Positions 17,774 to 25,638 of a DNA stretch of 64,000 nt are shown in pieces. A program made the translations under genes and the position numbers. Position 1 is the stretch's first letter; each line of letters begins with the position of its first letter. The notes under the pieces were generated by a model. The model did not search any database and was not told the DNA's origin. It saw only the letters and a program-made list of their open reading frames with translations. This DNA is from Paracoccus sp. (in: a-proteobacteria) (lineage in GTDB: Bacteria; Pseudomonadota; Alphaproteobacteria; Rhodobacterales; Rhodobacteraceae): the NCBI RefSeq assembly GCF_030604785.1, contig NZ_JAUVVF010000001.1:101227-165226 (forward strand), given 5' to 3'.

Positions 17774-17794
17774 GCCGCGCGGGATTTGACATTG

Positions 17795-17833
17795 AGAGGC
17801 CTCCGGACCAGTCTTCTGGTGCGGGGGCCTTTT
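17795..17833 (+). terminator. Intrinsic terminator after mltG
   Basis: AGGCCTCCGGACCAG-TCTT-CTGGTGCGGGGGCCT forms a long stem followed directly by TTTT, 20 bases after the mltG stop. Confidence 0.85.
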
Positions 17834-17883
17834 CATTGCGGCGCGGCACGGGGCCGCGACGGGCCTTGCCGGAGGATGCTGCC

Positions 17884-18324
17884 ATGAAGATGTCGGATAT
17901 GTTTGCGATGCTGGCCGAGAATGCCCGGACCTTCGAGGAGCGGATGAACGCCTTGCAGGCCGAGATGTCGAAGAACAGCGAGAACGCGATGGAGCATGCC
18001 CGTCAGTGGCAGGCCAGCGCGATGGAGCGGCAGGAGGAAGTGAACCGCCAGATCCGCGAGCACATGGCGAATGCCAACGAACAGGTTCGCGAGCAGTGGC
18101 AGAAGATGCAATCCGGCTGGGAGGCGCAATACGAGAAGATGCGCGCCCAGGGCGAGGAGATGCGCGCCGCCGCGATGAAGATGGCGGGCGGCAAGGACGG
18201 GCAGGGCATGGCCGACTGGGCCGAGGCCTATGCCGCGCAGATGGTGGCCTTCGCCCAGAAGGTGCAGGCCGAGGCCGCCGAGGCCATCGCCAAGGCCACC
18301 GAGGCGCGCAGCAAGAAGGGCTGA
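17884..18324 (+). CDS. Small coiled-coil protein, phasin-like, function unknown
   Basis: 146 aa, rich in Ala, Glu, Gln, Met and Lys with almost no hydrophobic runs; predicted to be one long helical coiled coil (about 5-140) with repeated QWQ/EQ patterns. It ends KATEARSKKG. The start is fixed by GGAGG at about 17871 before the ATG at 17884. Length and composition resemble phasins (polyhydroxyalkanoate granule coats), but no diagnostic motif is seen. It lies directly upstream of the GTA cluster; a link is untested. Confidence 0.65.
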   Translation: MKMSDMFAMLAENARTFEERMNALQAEMSKNSENAMEHARQWQASAMERQEEVNRQIREHMANANEQVREQWQKMQSGWEAQYEKMRAQGEEMRAAAMKMAGGKDGQGMADWAEAYAAQMVAFAQKVQAEAAEAIAKATEARSKKG

Positions 18325-18353
18325 GAGGGCTTGGAAACGGGCGATTCCGTGCT

Positions 18354-18398
18354 GGTGTTGCGCGGTTTCGCCTTGCGTGCGCTGGGGGTGTTGCGTGG
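18354..18398 (+). repeat. Direct repeat GGTGTTGCGNGG upstream of the GTA cluster
   Basis: Two near-identical 12-mers: GGTGTTGCGCGG at 18354-18365 and GGTGTTGCGTGG at 18387-18398. They lie 33 bases apart, close to three helical turns. Candidate binding sites for a regulator of the GTA operon. Confidence 0.55.
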
Positions 18399-18416
18399 AT
18401 TAAGGCCTTGTTGTGG

Positions 18417-18459
18417 ATCGCTAAATCGGTGCGAAAGGCTCGCCCCAGGGTTTAGCGAT
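18417..18459. promoter_or_regulatory. Inverted repeat ATCGCTAAA / TTTAGCGAT, candidate activator operator
   Basis: Perfect 9-base arms at 18417-18425 and 18451-18459, with starts 34 bases apart. The right arm abuts the candidate -35 hexamer, the position expected for an activator touching RNA polymerase. In Rhodobacter capsulatus the GTA operon is activated by GafA; that this repeat is its site here is inference. Confidence 0.6.
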
Positions 18460-18487
18460 TGACTCACAGAACGGCCTGAAGTAGAAC
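18459..18487 (+). promoter_or_regulatory. Candidate promoter of the GTA operon
   Basis: TTGACT at 18459-18464, a 17-base spacer, then TAGAAC at 18482-18487. Five and four of six bases match the sigma-70 consensus, with ideal spacing. It lies about 105 bases upstream of the first GTA gene. Confidence 0.6.
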
Positions 18488-18513
18488 TTACCCATGCTGG
18501 GAGAAATGGGCAG

Positions 18514-18546
18514 GCGGCCGGGGGGTGACCCCTCAGGCCGCTTTTT
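18514..18546 (+). terminator. Terminator-shaped hairpin in the GTA leader
   Basis: GCGGCC and GGCCGC enclose an inner GGGGT/ACCCC stem, and TTTTT follows at 18542-18546. It lies between the candidate promoter and the first GTA gene. A smaller stem, CCCAT/ATGGG (18491-18510), lies just before it. It could end a short leader RNA of about 50 nucleotides or act as an attenuator. Confidence 0.7.
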
Positions 18547-18590
18547 CATTTCGAGGCTCGTGCGGACAGGACACGAGGCGGGACAGTTGC

Positions 18591-19007
18591 ATGAACGATA
18601 TGGAATGGGGCGGCGCGGGGGAACCCGTGGGACCTTTCATGGCCGCAGGGCAGTCCGAGGCCGGGCCGGCCGACGAGCTGCGCGCGGCCGGAGCGCCAGT
18701 GGACGAGGACGAGATCGCCGTCGCCCAGTGGTTGTTCTGGGATTACGTCAAGGATCTGCGCCAGCATCAGGCCGAGCTTGTCTCGGCCCGAGGGGGCGAG
18801 ACCGATCCGGCCCGGCTGAAAAAGGCGGTGGATGCGGCGCGCACGGTTCGTGACGCGATCCAGCTTCTGATGGTGGAAAGGAACAAGGTTGACAAACTTC
18901 GCAAGGAGATCGCGGGCGGGGTCGCAGGAGGCTGCCTTGACCTTGACGCCGCACGAGACGAGATCGGGCGCCGCCTGGCTTGCCTCCGCCGAGCCGGAGC
19001 AGGTTGA
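18591..19007 (+). CDS. GTA small terminase-like protein (RcGTA g1 homologue)
   Basis: 138 aa, helical, acidic N terminus, no enzyme motif. It is the first gene of the GTA cluster; in R. capsulatus g1 encodes the small terminase that recruits DNA to the large subunit. ATG at 18591 is chosen because GAGGCGGGA precedes it. Its 3' end overlaps the large terminase gene by 71 bases in another frame if the TTG start of that gene is right. Confidence 0.8.
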   Translation: MNDMEWGGAGEPVGPFMAAGQSEAGPADELRAAGAPVDEDEIAVAQWLFWDYVKDLRQHQAELVSARGGETDPARLKKAVDAARTVRDAIQLLMVERNKVDKLRKEIAGGVAGGCLDLDAARDEIGRRLACLRRAGAG

Positions 19008-20304
19008 GGAATTCCTGGGCGGGCTGTCGGACAATGCGCTGATGGCGCTGCCCTGGCTGTTCGAGTTCTGGGCCTTGCCGCACCAGCTGCCCCCCGAGGG
19101 TGACTGGAAGTCATGGGTCATCATGGGCGGGCGCGGCGCGGGCAAGACCCGCGCGGGTTCGGAATGGGTGCGGCGGATGGTCGAGGGGCCGTCCGCCGCG
19201 GCGCCGGGGCAATGCCACCGCGTCGCGCTGGTGGGCGAGACATTTGATCAGGTGCGCGAGGTGATGATCTTCGGCGAGTCGGGCATTCTGGCCTGTTCGC
19301 CGCCCGACCGCCGCCCCGTCTGGGAGGCCGGGCGCAAGCGTCTGGTCTGGGCCAATGGCGCGACCGCGACCTGCTATTCGGCGCATGAGCCGGAGGCGCT
19401 GAGGGGGCCTCAGTTCGATGCGGCCTGGGTGGACGAGCTGGCCAAGTGGAAGAAGGCCGAGGATGTCTGGGACATGCTGCAGTTCGCGCTGCGTCTGGGC
19501 GAGCATCCCCAGCAGGTCATCACCACCACGCCGCGCAATGTGGGCGTGCTGAAGCGGATACTGGGCAATGCCTCGACCGTGGTGACGCATGCGCCGACGG
19601 ACGCCAACCGCGCCTATCTGGCCGAGAGCTTCCTGGCCGAGGTCGAGGCGCGCTATGGCGGCACGCGGCTGGGTCGGCAGGAGCTGGAGGGCGTGCTGCT
19701 GGATGATGTCGAGGGTGCGCTGTGGACCACCCCCATGCTGGAGGCGGCCCGGCAGGACGAGGCACCCCGGCTGGACCGGATCGTCGTGGCCGTCGATCCG
19801 GCCGTGACCGGGGGCGCGGGCAGCGACGAATGCGGGATCGTGGTGGCGGGCGTCGAGATGCGCGGCGAGCCGCGCGACTGGCGGGCCTGGGTGCTGGAGG
19901 ATGCCAGCGTCCGTGGCGGCCCGACCGACTGGGCGCGTGCCGCCATCGCGGCGATGGAGCGCCACGGCGCCGAGCGTCTGGTGGCCGAGGTCAATCAGGG
20001 CGGCGATCTGGTCGAAAGCGTGATCCGGCAGATCGACCCTCTGGTGCCGTTCCGGGCGCTGCGGGCCTCGCGCGGGAAGGGTCTGCGGGCCGAGCCGGTG
20101 GCGGCGCTCTACGAGCAGGGCCGCATCCGGCATCTGCGCGCGGGCAATCTGGGCGCGCTGGAGGACCAGATGTGCCAGATGACGGTGCGCGGCTACGAGG
20201 GGCGGGGCAGTCCTGATCGGCTGGATGCGCTGGTCTGGGCGATGCACGAGCTGATGATCGAGCCCGCCGCAAGCTGGCGGCGACCGCAAATGCGGCGGCT
20301 TTAG
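18937..20304 (+). CDS. GTA large terminase (RcGTA g2 homologue)
   Basis: 455 aa DNA-packaging motor. ATPase: Walker A GGRGAGKTRAG (about 63-73) and Walker B DAAWVDELAKW. RNase H-like nuclease from about 280: AVDPAVTGG, then AEVNQGGD and, near the end, DRLDALVWAM. It packs host DNA headfuls into particles. Start choice: TTG at 18937 has AGGAGG five bases upstream; the TTG at 18889 has no such site. No ATG is available in this frame. Confidence 0.95.
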   Translation: MTLTPHETRSGAAWLASAEPEQVEEFLGGLSDNALMALPWLFEFWALPHQLPPEGDWKSWVIMGGRGAGKTRAGSEWVRRMVEGPSAAAPGQCHRVALVGETFDQVREVMIFGESGILACSPPDRRPVWEAGRKRLVWANGATATCYSAHEPEALRGPQFDAAWVDELAKWKKAEDVWDMLQFALRLGEHPQQVITTTPRNVGVLKRILGNASTVVTHAPTDANRAYLAESFLAEVEARYGGTRLGRQELEGVLLDDVEGALWTTPMLEAARQDEAPRLDRIVVAVDPAVTGGAGSDECGIVVAGVEMRGEPRDWRAWVLEDASVRGGPTDWARAAIAAMERHGAERLVAEVNQGGDLVESVIRQIDPLVPFRALRASRGKGLRAEPVAALYEQGRIRHLRAGNLGALEDQMCQMTVRGYEGRGSPDRLDALVWAMHELMIEPAASWRRPQMRRL

Positions 20305-20317
20305 CGCCGGGCGGGTC

Positions 20318-20394
20318 GTCGGGGGTTCGCCCCCGGACCGACAGGACAATGGATCAGGACGAAGGGCCGGGCCGCAATGGCGCCGGCCCTTTCC
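20318..20394 (+). other. Two hairpins between the GTA terminase and portal genes
   Basis: GGGGG-TTCG-CCCCC within a longer stem near 20319-20335 is followed by GGGCCGG (20364-20370), twelve bases, CCGGCCC (20383-20389) and TTTCCTTT. The second is terminator-shaped and ends 14 bases before the portal ribosome binding site. It may process or partly terminate the transcript. Confidence 0.55.
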
Positions 20395-20418
20395 TTTGGC
20401 CGCATGAAGGAGGCGAGG

Positions 20419-21603
20419 ATGGCGTTTCGATTGTTTTCACGGGAGGCCAAGGGCGCGCCCGTTCCCGAAAGGAAGGCCAGCGCGACGGGCCGGGTCGTGG
20501 CCCTGGCCAGCGGGTCTGGCCGGGCGGTCTGGTCGGCGCGCGATACGGGCAGTCTGACGCGGGGCGGGTTCGTCGGCAATCCGATCGGCTTTCGCAGCGT
20601 CAAGCTGATCGCGGAAGCCGCGGCGGCGGTGCCTCTGGTCTGCGAGGATCACGAGCGGCGCTATGACGTGCATCCGGTGCTGGATCTGCTGCGGCGTCCC
20701 AATCCGGGGCAGGGCCGGGCCGAGCTGTTCGAGGCGCTGTTCGGGCAGATGCTGCTGTCGGGCAACGGCTATCTGGAGGCGGTGGGCTTGGGCGCCTCGG
20801 GGTTGCCCGAGGAACTGCATGTCCTGCGCTCGGACCGGATGAGCGTGGTTCCGGGCGAGGATGGCTGGCCGGTGGCCTATGAATATGCCGTGGGTGGGCG
20901 CAAGCACCGGTTCGACATGACCGGCAGTCCCGATCCGATCTGTCACATCAAGAGCTTTCACCCGCAGGACGACCATTACGGTCTGTCGCCCCTGCAGGCG
21001 GCGGCGGTGGCGCTGGATGTCCATAACAGCGCCAGCGCCTGGTCGAAGGCTTTGCTGGACAATGCCGCCCGGCCCAGTGGCGCGATCGTCTACAAGGGGC
21101 TGGACGGGCAGGGCACGCTGAGCCCCGAGCAATATGACCGGCTGGTTGGCGAGATCGAGATGAACCATCAGGGCGCGCGCAATGCGGGCCGTCCGATGCT
21201 GCTGGAGGGGGGGCTGGACTGGAAGCCGATGGGGTTCAGCCCGTCGGACATGGAGTTCCACGAGACCAAGCTTTCGGCCGCGCGCGAGATCGCGCTGGCC
21301 TTCGGCGTGCCGCCCATGCTGTTGGGCATTCCGGGCGACGCGACCTATGCCAACTACGCCGAGGCGAACCGGGCGTTTTACCGGCTGACGGTGCTGCCCC
21401 TGGCGACGCGGGTCGCGGCCTCGGTCGCGTGGTGGCTGTCCGAGCATCTGGGCGCCGAGATCGAGCTGCGTCCGGACCCCGATCAGGTGCCTGCACTGGC
21501 TGAGGATCGCAACCAGCAATGGGCGCGCGTGGCCGCCGCGACCTTCCTGACCGATGCCGAGAAGCGCACGTTGCTGGGTCTGCCACCGCTGGAGGGGGCG
21601 TGA
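20419..21603 (+). CDS. GTA portal protein (RcGTA g3 homologue)
   Basis: 394 aa HK97-type portal. Family landmarks: PVLDLLRRPNP, LLSGNGYLEAV, GLSPLQAAAVALD, and AFGVPPMLLGIPGDATYANYAE (about 290-315). It forms the dodecameric DNA channel at one capsid vertex. Start at 20419 is set by AAGGAGG five bases upstream; in-frame ATGs at 20377 and 20404 lie within or before that site. Confidence 0.95.
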   Translation: MAFRLFSREAKGAPVPERKASATGRVVALASGSGRAVWSARDTGSLTRGGFVGNPIGFRSVKLIAEAAAAVPLVCEDHERRYDVHPVLDLLRRPNPGQGRAELFEALFGQMLLSGNGYLEAVGLGASGLPEELHVLRSDRMSVVPGEDGWPVAYEYAVGGRKHRFDMTGSPDPICHIKSFHPQDDHYGLSPLQAAAVALDVHNSASAWSKALLDNAARPSGAIVYKGLDGQGTLSPEQYDRLVGEIEMNHQGARNAGRPMLLEGGLDWKPMGFSPSDMEFHETKLSAAREIALAFGVPPMLLGIPGDATYANYAEANRAFYRLTVLPLATRVAASVAWWLSEHLGAEIELRPDPDQVPALAEDRNQQWARVAAATFLTDAEKRTLLGLPPLEGA

Positions 21604-21606
21604 GGG

Positions 21607-21837
21607 ATGGAAGGGTCTCGGTTCGTCAGGGACGGGGCTTGGCATGACCAGCGCTTCGAGGCGCAGGAGCGGATCATGGCGCTGCAGTTCGGCGCTGTCG
21701 AGAAGCGCCTGGAGCGGATCGAGGCGCTGATCGAGGGTTTGGAGCGGCGGCTGTGGATGACGGTTTACGGCGTCGTCGCCGTGATCCTGACACAGGCCGT
21801 CCAAGGGATACTGGATTATGTGCCGAAAGGAGGCTGA
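21607..21837 (+). CDS. Small GTA protein with C-terminal membrane helix (RcGTA g3.5-like)
   Basis: 76 aa. Amphipathic helix with EKRLERIEALIEGLERR (about 32-48), then one hydrophobic segment (about 49-70). It sits between portal and protease, where RcGTA has g3.5, whose exact role is unclear. Spacing of 3 bases on each side shows it is translated with its neighbours. Confidence 0.8.
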   Translation: MEGSRFVRDGAWHDQRFEAQERIMALQFGAVEKRLERIEALIEGLERRLWMTVYGVVAVILTQAVQGILDYVPKGG

Positions 21838-21840
21838 GGA

Positions 21841-22371
21841 ATGGTTCCGGGGCTTGAGGTGAAATTCGCGGGCGGGGCGCCGGTCCTGTCCCAAGGCCAC
21901 GTGATCGAGGGCTATGGCAGCCTGTTCGGGCTGACCGATCAGGGCGGCGACGCGGTGATGCCGGGCGCCTTTGGTGCCTCGTTGAAGCGGCTGGCGGGGC
22001 GGGGCGACAAGGTGCGGATGCTGTGGCAGCACGATCCGTCCAAGCCCATCGGGGTCTGGGACGAGATCCGCGAGGATGCCAAAGGTCTGTGGGTCCGGGG
22101 GCGTCTGCTGCCCGAGGTCGCGCAGGCCCGCGAGGCGGTCGCGCTGATCGAGGCGGGCGCCATCGAGGGTCTGTCCATCGGCTATCGCACGCTGCGCGCC
22201 ACCCGCGATGAGAAGGGCCGCCGCATGCTGGCCGAGGTCGAGCTGTGGGAGGTGTCGCTGGTGACTTTTCCGATGCTGCCCGAGGCGAAGCTGGGCCGCA
22301 AGGAGGCTGACGAGGTCTCTGAATTCGCCGCCATGCTGACAGAGGCCGCCCGCGCGCTGCGCGGCGCCTGA
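21841..22371 (+). CDS. GTA prohead maturation protease (RcGTA g4 homologue)
   Basis: 176 aa, HK97 prohead protease family. Catalytic His in MLWQHDPSKPIG (about residue 63) and Ser in GLSIGYRT (about 114), with ELWEVSLVTFPML marking the end of the fold. It removes the scaffold part of the capsid protein during head maturation. Confidence 0.94.
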   Translation: MVPGLEVKFAGGAPVLSQGHVIEGYGSLFGLTDQGGDAVMPGAFGASLKRLAGRGDKVRMLWQHDPSKPIGVWDEIREDAKGLWVRGRLLPEVAQAREAVALIEAGAIEGLSIGYRTLRATRDEKGRRMLAEVELWEVSLVTFPMLPEAKLGRKEADEVSEFAAMLTEAARALRGA

Positions 22372-22411
22372 GGATTTCGGGGTCGCGCGTGATGCGCGGC
22401 CCTTGCAGGTT

Positions 22412-22435
22412 CGGGCCGTCCCCAGAGGCGGCCCG
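22412..22435 (+). other. Hairpin upstream of the capsid gene
   Basis: A perfect 7-base stem CGGGCCG / CGGCCCG with a 10-base loop lies in the 122-base gap between protease and capsid genes. There is no U-tract, so RNA processing or stability of the capsid message is more likely than termination. Confidence 0.55.
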
Positions 22436-22493
22436 TCAACAGGGGCGCCCCTTACCGGGGCCGGTCCCGATCATCCGCGATGAGGAGAAGACC

Positions 22494-23657
22494 ATGACCG
22501 AGGCAAAGGCCGCGGGCGGCAGCGACATGCCGGCCGACCTGAAGGGGGCCATGACCGGGTTCGTCAGCGAACTCAGGGCTTTCCGTGACGACATCCAATC
22601 CCAGCTCAAAGCACAGGACGAGCGCATGACCATGATCGACCGCAAGACCGCCCTTCGCAGCCGCGCCCCGCTTTCGACCTCGGCCGTGACCGAGGCGCCG
22701 CACCAGAAGGCGTTCAACGCCTATCTGCGCAGCGGCGATGATGACGGGCTGCGCGGCCTAGTCATCGAAGAGAAGAACCTGACCGTCGCCAGCGATGGCG
22801 GGTTCCTGGCCGCGCCTCGGGTGGCCGAGACGGTGCAGGCGGTGCTGCGTTCCAGCAGCTCGCTGCGACAGATGGCCAATGTCGTGACCATCGAGAGCGC
22901 CGTCTACGAGGCGCTGGTCGAGAAGGGCGAGATGGGCGCGGGCTGGGCCACCGAGACGGCGGCGCCCGGCACGGCCTCGGCCAGCATCGAGCGCATCTCG
23001 ATCCCGCTGCACGAGCTGTCGGCGGTGCCGCGCGCCAGCCAGCGCCTGCTGGATGACGCGGCCTTCGATGTCGAGGGGTGGCTGGCCGAGCGCATCGCCG
23101 ACCGCTTTGCCCGCGCCGAGGCCGCGGCCTTCGTGAACGGTGACGGCGTGGACAAGCCGCGCGGTATCCTGCGCTACACCACCGCGCCCGTCGCCACGGC
23201 GACCGACATGCAGGTGGGCTTTGTCAATTCGGGCGCGCTGGGCGGCTTTGCGGCGACGAACCCTGCGGATTGCCTGATTGACCTGGTCTATGCGCTGGGT
23301 GCGGCCTATCGCGCCAATGCGGCCTTCATGATGAATTCGAAGACCGCCGCCGCCGTGCGCAAGATGAAGGATGCCGATGGCCGCTTCCTGTGGACGGATG
23401 CGCTGTCGGTCGGGCAGGTGCCGCAGCTTCTGGGCTATCCGGTGCTGATCAGCGAGGACATGCCCGACATCGCGCCCAATGCCTTTGCCATCGCCTTCGG
23501 CGATTTCCGCGCGGCCTATACCATCGTCGAGCGCCCCGATCTGCGCGTGCTGCGCGATCCGTTCAGCGCCAAGCCGCATGTGCTGTTCTATGCCACCAAG
23601 CGTGTCGGCGGCGGCGTGACCGATTTCCGCGCCCTGCGTCTGCTGCGGTTCGCCTGA
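22494..23657 (+). CDS. GTA major capsid protein (RcGTA g5 homologue)
   Basis: 387 aa HK97-fold capsid protein. The N-terminal 90-100 residues are a helical scaffold (FVSELRAFRDDIQSQLKAQD) expected to be cut off. Then SDGGFLAAPRVAETV begins the mature fold, with AAAFVNGDGVDKPRGIL in the middle and RVGGGVTDFRAL at the end. ATG at 22494 follows GAGGAGA. It builds the oblate GTA head. Confidence 0.96.
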   Translation: MTEAKAAGGSDMPADLKGAMTGFVSELRAFRDDIQSQLKAQDERMTMIDRKTALRSRAPLSTSAVTEAPHQKAFNAYLRSGDDDGLRGLVIEEKNLTVASDGGFLAAPRVAETVQAVLRSSSSLRQMANVVTIESAVYEALVEKGEMGAGWATETAAPGTASASIERISIPLHELSAVPRASQRLLDDAAFDVEGWLAERIADRFARAEAAAFVNGDGVDKPRGILRYTTAPVATATDMQVGFVNSGALGGFAATNPADCLIDLVYALGAAYRANAAFMMNSKTAAAVRKMKDADGRFLWTDALSVGQVPQLLGYPVLISEDMPDIAPNAFAIAFGDFRAAYTIVERPDLRVLRDPFSAKPHVLFYATKRVGGGVTDFRALRLLRFA

Positions 23658-23844
23658 TCCTTCCGGGGATCGGGTGACGGGCGGGGGGCGCGCTTGGGGC
23701 TGGCCGTTCCGGCTTTGCAACTGTCCGCGCGCGCTGATGGCTGGCGTGCGGGCGCGCCCTCTGCCCGAGAGAACCGAGGCGGGGCCCCTGGGTGGGGCCT
23801 CGTCCTGAGCAACGATGCGGACGGCAGGACGGGAGGTTCGCGAG
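23658..23844. other. Gap between capsid and adaptor genes with a GC-rich hairpin
   Basis: GGCCCC/GGGGCC flanked by GAGGC/GCCTC pairing around 23775-23801 forms a stem without a U-tract. No gene is supported. The g6 ribosome binding site GGGAGG at 23831-23836 lies at the end. Confidence 0.5.
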
Positions 23845-24459
23845 ATGATGCTGATAGAGGAAACCGGGGTGCCGGCCGGGGCCTTGCCCGTCGCAGCACT
23901 TCGGTCCCATTTGCGGCTGGGCACGGGTTTCGACATGCCCGAGGACGCCGCCGAGACCGCCGCGCTGCAGGGTTTTCTGCGCGCGGCCATCGCCACGATC
24001 GAGGCGCGGACGGGCAAGGTGCTGCTGCGCCGGCGCTTTGTGATGCGGCTGGATGATTGGCGCGACAGGCTGGGGCAGTCACTGCCCCTGGCGCCGGTTC
24101 TGGCGGTCGAGCGGATCGCGATCGAGGACGGCGCAGGGACCGAAACGGAACTGCCCCCTGAAAGCTGGCGGCTGGTGCCCGACAGCCAGCGCCCGATGAT
24201 CCTGCCTGCGGGCGTGGTTCTGCCGCATGTGCCACGCCGGGGCAGCCTGTCGGTCACTTTCGAGGCCGGTTTCGGTGAAAGCTGGGATGAGGTGCCTTCG
24301 GACCTGGCGCATGCGGTGATCATGCTGGCCGCGCGCTATTACGAGGTGCGCCATGACGAGGCCGCCCGGCAGGCGCTGCCCTTCGGGGTCAGCGCGCTGA
24401 TCGAGAAATGGCGCGCGGTCCGCACGCTGGCCGGGCGCGGCAGCCGGGAGTGGCGCTGA
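23845..24459 (+). CDS. GTA head-tail connector adaptor (RcGTA g6 homologue)
   Basis: 204 aa. It has the gp6/gp15 adaptor pattern: an N-terminal helical ATIEARTGKVLLRRRF region (about 53-68), a strand-rich centre (WRLVPDSQRPMILPAG) and a C-terminal YYEVRHDEA helix. It joins portal to stopper. The start at 23845 is set by GGGAGG eight bases upstream. Confidence 0.88.
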   Translation: MMLIEETGVPAGALPVAALRSHLRLGTGFDMPEDAAETAALQGFLRAAIATIEARTGKVLLRRRFVMRLDDWRDRLGQSLPLAPVLAVERIAIEDGAGTETELPPESWRLVPDSQRPMILPAGVVLPHVPRRGSLSVTFEAGFGESWDEVPSDLAHAVIMLAARYYEVRHDEAARQALPFGVSALIEKWRAVRTLAGRGSREWR

Positions 24460-24797
24460 TGGATGTGCCACGGCTGAATGTGGAACTGGCGCTGGAGGAC
24501 GGCACGCGCGTCCCCGACGGGATGGGCGGCCACAGGCTGGAGTGGCGAGAGATCGGGCGGCTCTGGGCGGCGCTCGAGGCGCGGTCGGGGCGTGAAAAGG
24601 GCACCGGCGCGGGTCTGGTCAGCGTGGTGCAGTGGCGCATCACGGTGCGGGGCGCGCCTGCGGGCGATCCGCGCAGGCCGCGGCCTGGCCAGCGATTCAG
24701 GCTGGGCGCGCGGCTCTTTCGCGTCGAGGCGGTGGCCGAGGCCGATGGCATGGGCCGCCATCTGGACTGCTTTGCCCGAGAGGAGGACAGCCAATGA
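24459..24797 (+). CDS. GTA head completion/stopper protein (RcGTA g7 homologue)
   Basis: 112 aa beta-rich protein of the phage head-tail joining family: RLEWREIGRLWAALEARSG in the first half, RITVRG and RPGQRFRLGARLFRVEAV in the second. TGATG overlap with g6. Confidence 0.85.
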   Translation: MDVPRLNVELALEDGTRVPDGMGGHRLEWREIGRLWAALEARSGREKGTGAGLVSVVQWRITVRGAPAGDPRRPRPGQRFRLGARLFRVEAVAEADGMGRHLDCFAREEDSQ

Positions 24798-25213
24798 GCT
24801 ATGGCGCAAGCGCGGCCCTTCAGGCTGCGGTCTATCAGCATCTGCGCGCCGACGAGGCGCTGGCCGATCTGGTGGGCGATGCGATCTTTGACGCGATGCC
24901 GGTCGCGTCGCCCGCCGGGGTCTATGTGACGCTTGGCCCGGAAGAGGTCGCCGAGGCGGGTGACGCCACCGCGCCGGGTGCGCGGCACGATTTCGTCGTC
25001 TCGGTCCTGTCGGGCCAGGATGGCGGCGCGGGCTTTGCGGCGCTGAAGGCGGCGGCGGCGCGGGTCTCGGACCTCCTGGATCAGGCGCAGCTCGCGCTGG
25101 ACCGGGGCCAGCTGGCGGGAATGTGGTTCCTGCGCGCCGTCGCGCGCCGGGTGGATAATGGCGCGGCGCGGCAGGTCGATCTGACCTTTCGCGCGCGCGT
25201 CGATTTGGGCTGA
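24794..25213 (+). CDS. GTA tail terminator, DUF3168 (RcGTA g8 homologue)
   Basis: 139 aa. DUF3168 pattern: LQAAVYQHLRADEALADLVG at the N terminus, YVTLGPEE, HDFVVSVLS, then ARVSDLLDQAQLAL. It caps the tail tube at the head end. ATGA overlap with g7. Confidence 0.9.
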   Translation: MSYGASAALQAAVYQHLRADEALADLVGDAIFDAMPVASPAGVYVTLGPEEVAEAGDATAPGARHDFVVSVLSGQDGGAGFAALKAAAARVSDLLDQAQLALDRGQLAGMWFLRAVARRVDNGAARQVDLTFRARVDLG

Positions 25214-25224
25214 GGAGCAAGACC

Positions 25225-25638
25225 ATGTCAGTGAAGAACGGGCGCGACCTGCTGATCAAGATGGACATGACGGGCGACGGCGCCTTCGAGACGGTGGCGG
25301 GTCTGCGCGCCACGCGGCTGTCCTTCAACGCCGAGACGGTGGATGTCACCAGCCTGGAAAGCGAGGGCGGCTGGCGCGAGCTGCTGGCGGGGGCGGGCGT
25401 GCGGAGCGCCTCGATCTCGGGGTCGGGGGTGTTTCGCGATGCGGCCACCGATGGCCGCGCGCGGCAGGCCTTTTTCGACGGCGAGGCGCCGCGCTGCCAG
25501 GTGGTGATCCCCGATTTCGGGCGCATCGAGGGGCGGTTCCAGATCACCTCGCTGGAATATGCGGGCCGCCATAACGGCGAGGCGACCTATGAGGTCGCGC
25601 TGGCCTCGGCGGGTGCGCTGACCTTCGTGGCGATCTGA
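25225..25638 (+). CDS. GTA major tail (tube) protein (RcGTA g9 homologue)
   Basis: 137 aa, beta-rich. NGRDLLIKMD, the DVTSLESEGGWRELLAGAG stretch (about 40-60) and the RFQITSLEYAG end match the phage major tail protein family. It polymerises into the tail tube. Confidence 0.92.
   Translation: MSVKNGRDLLIKMDMTGDGAFETVAGLRATRLSFNAETVDVTSLESEGGWRELLAGAGVRSASISGSGVFRDAATDGRARQAFFDGEAPRCQVVIPDFGRIEGRFQITSLEYAGRHNGEATYEVALASAGALTFVAI

Noticed and set aside
20437-22032. 531-codon minus-strand frame across the GTA portal region
   Set aside because: Antisense shadow of portal, g3.5 and protease, which have clear motifs and ribosome binding sites.
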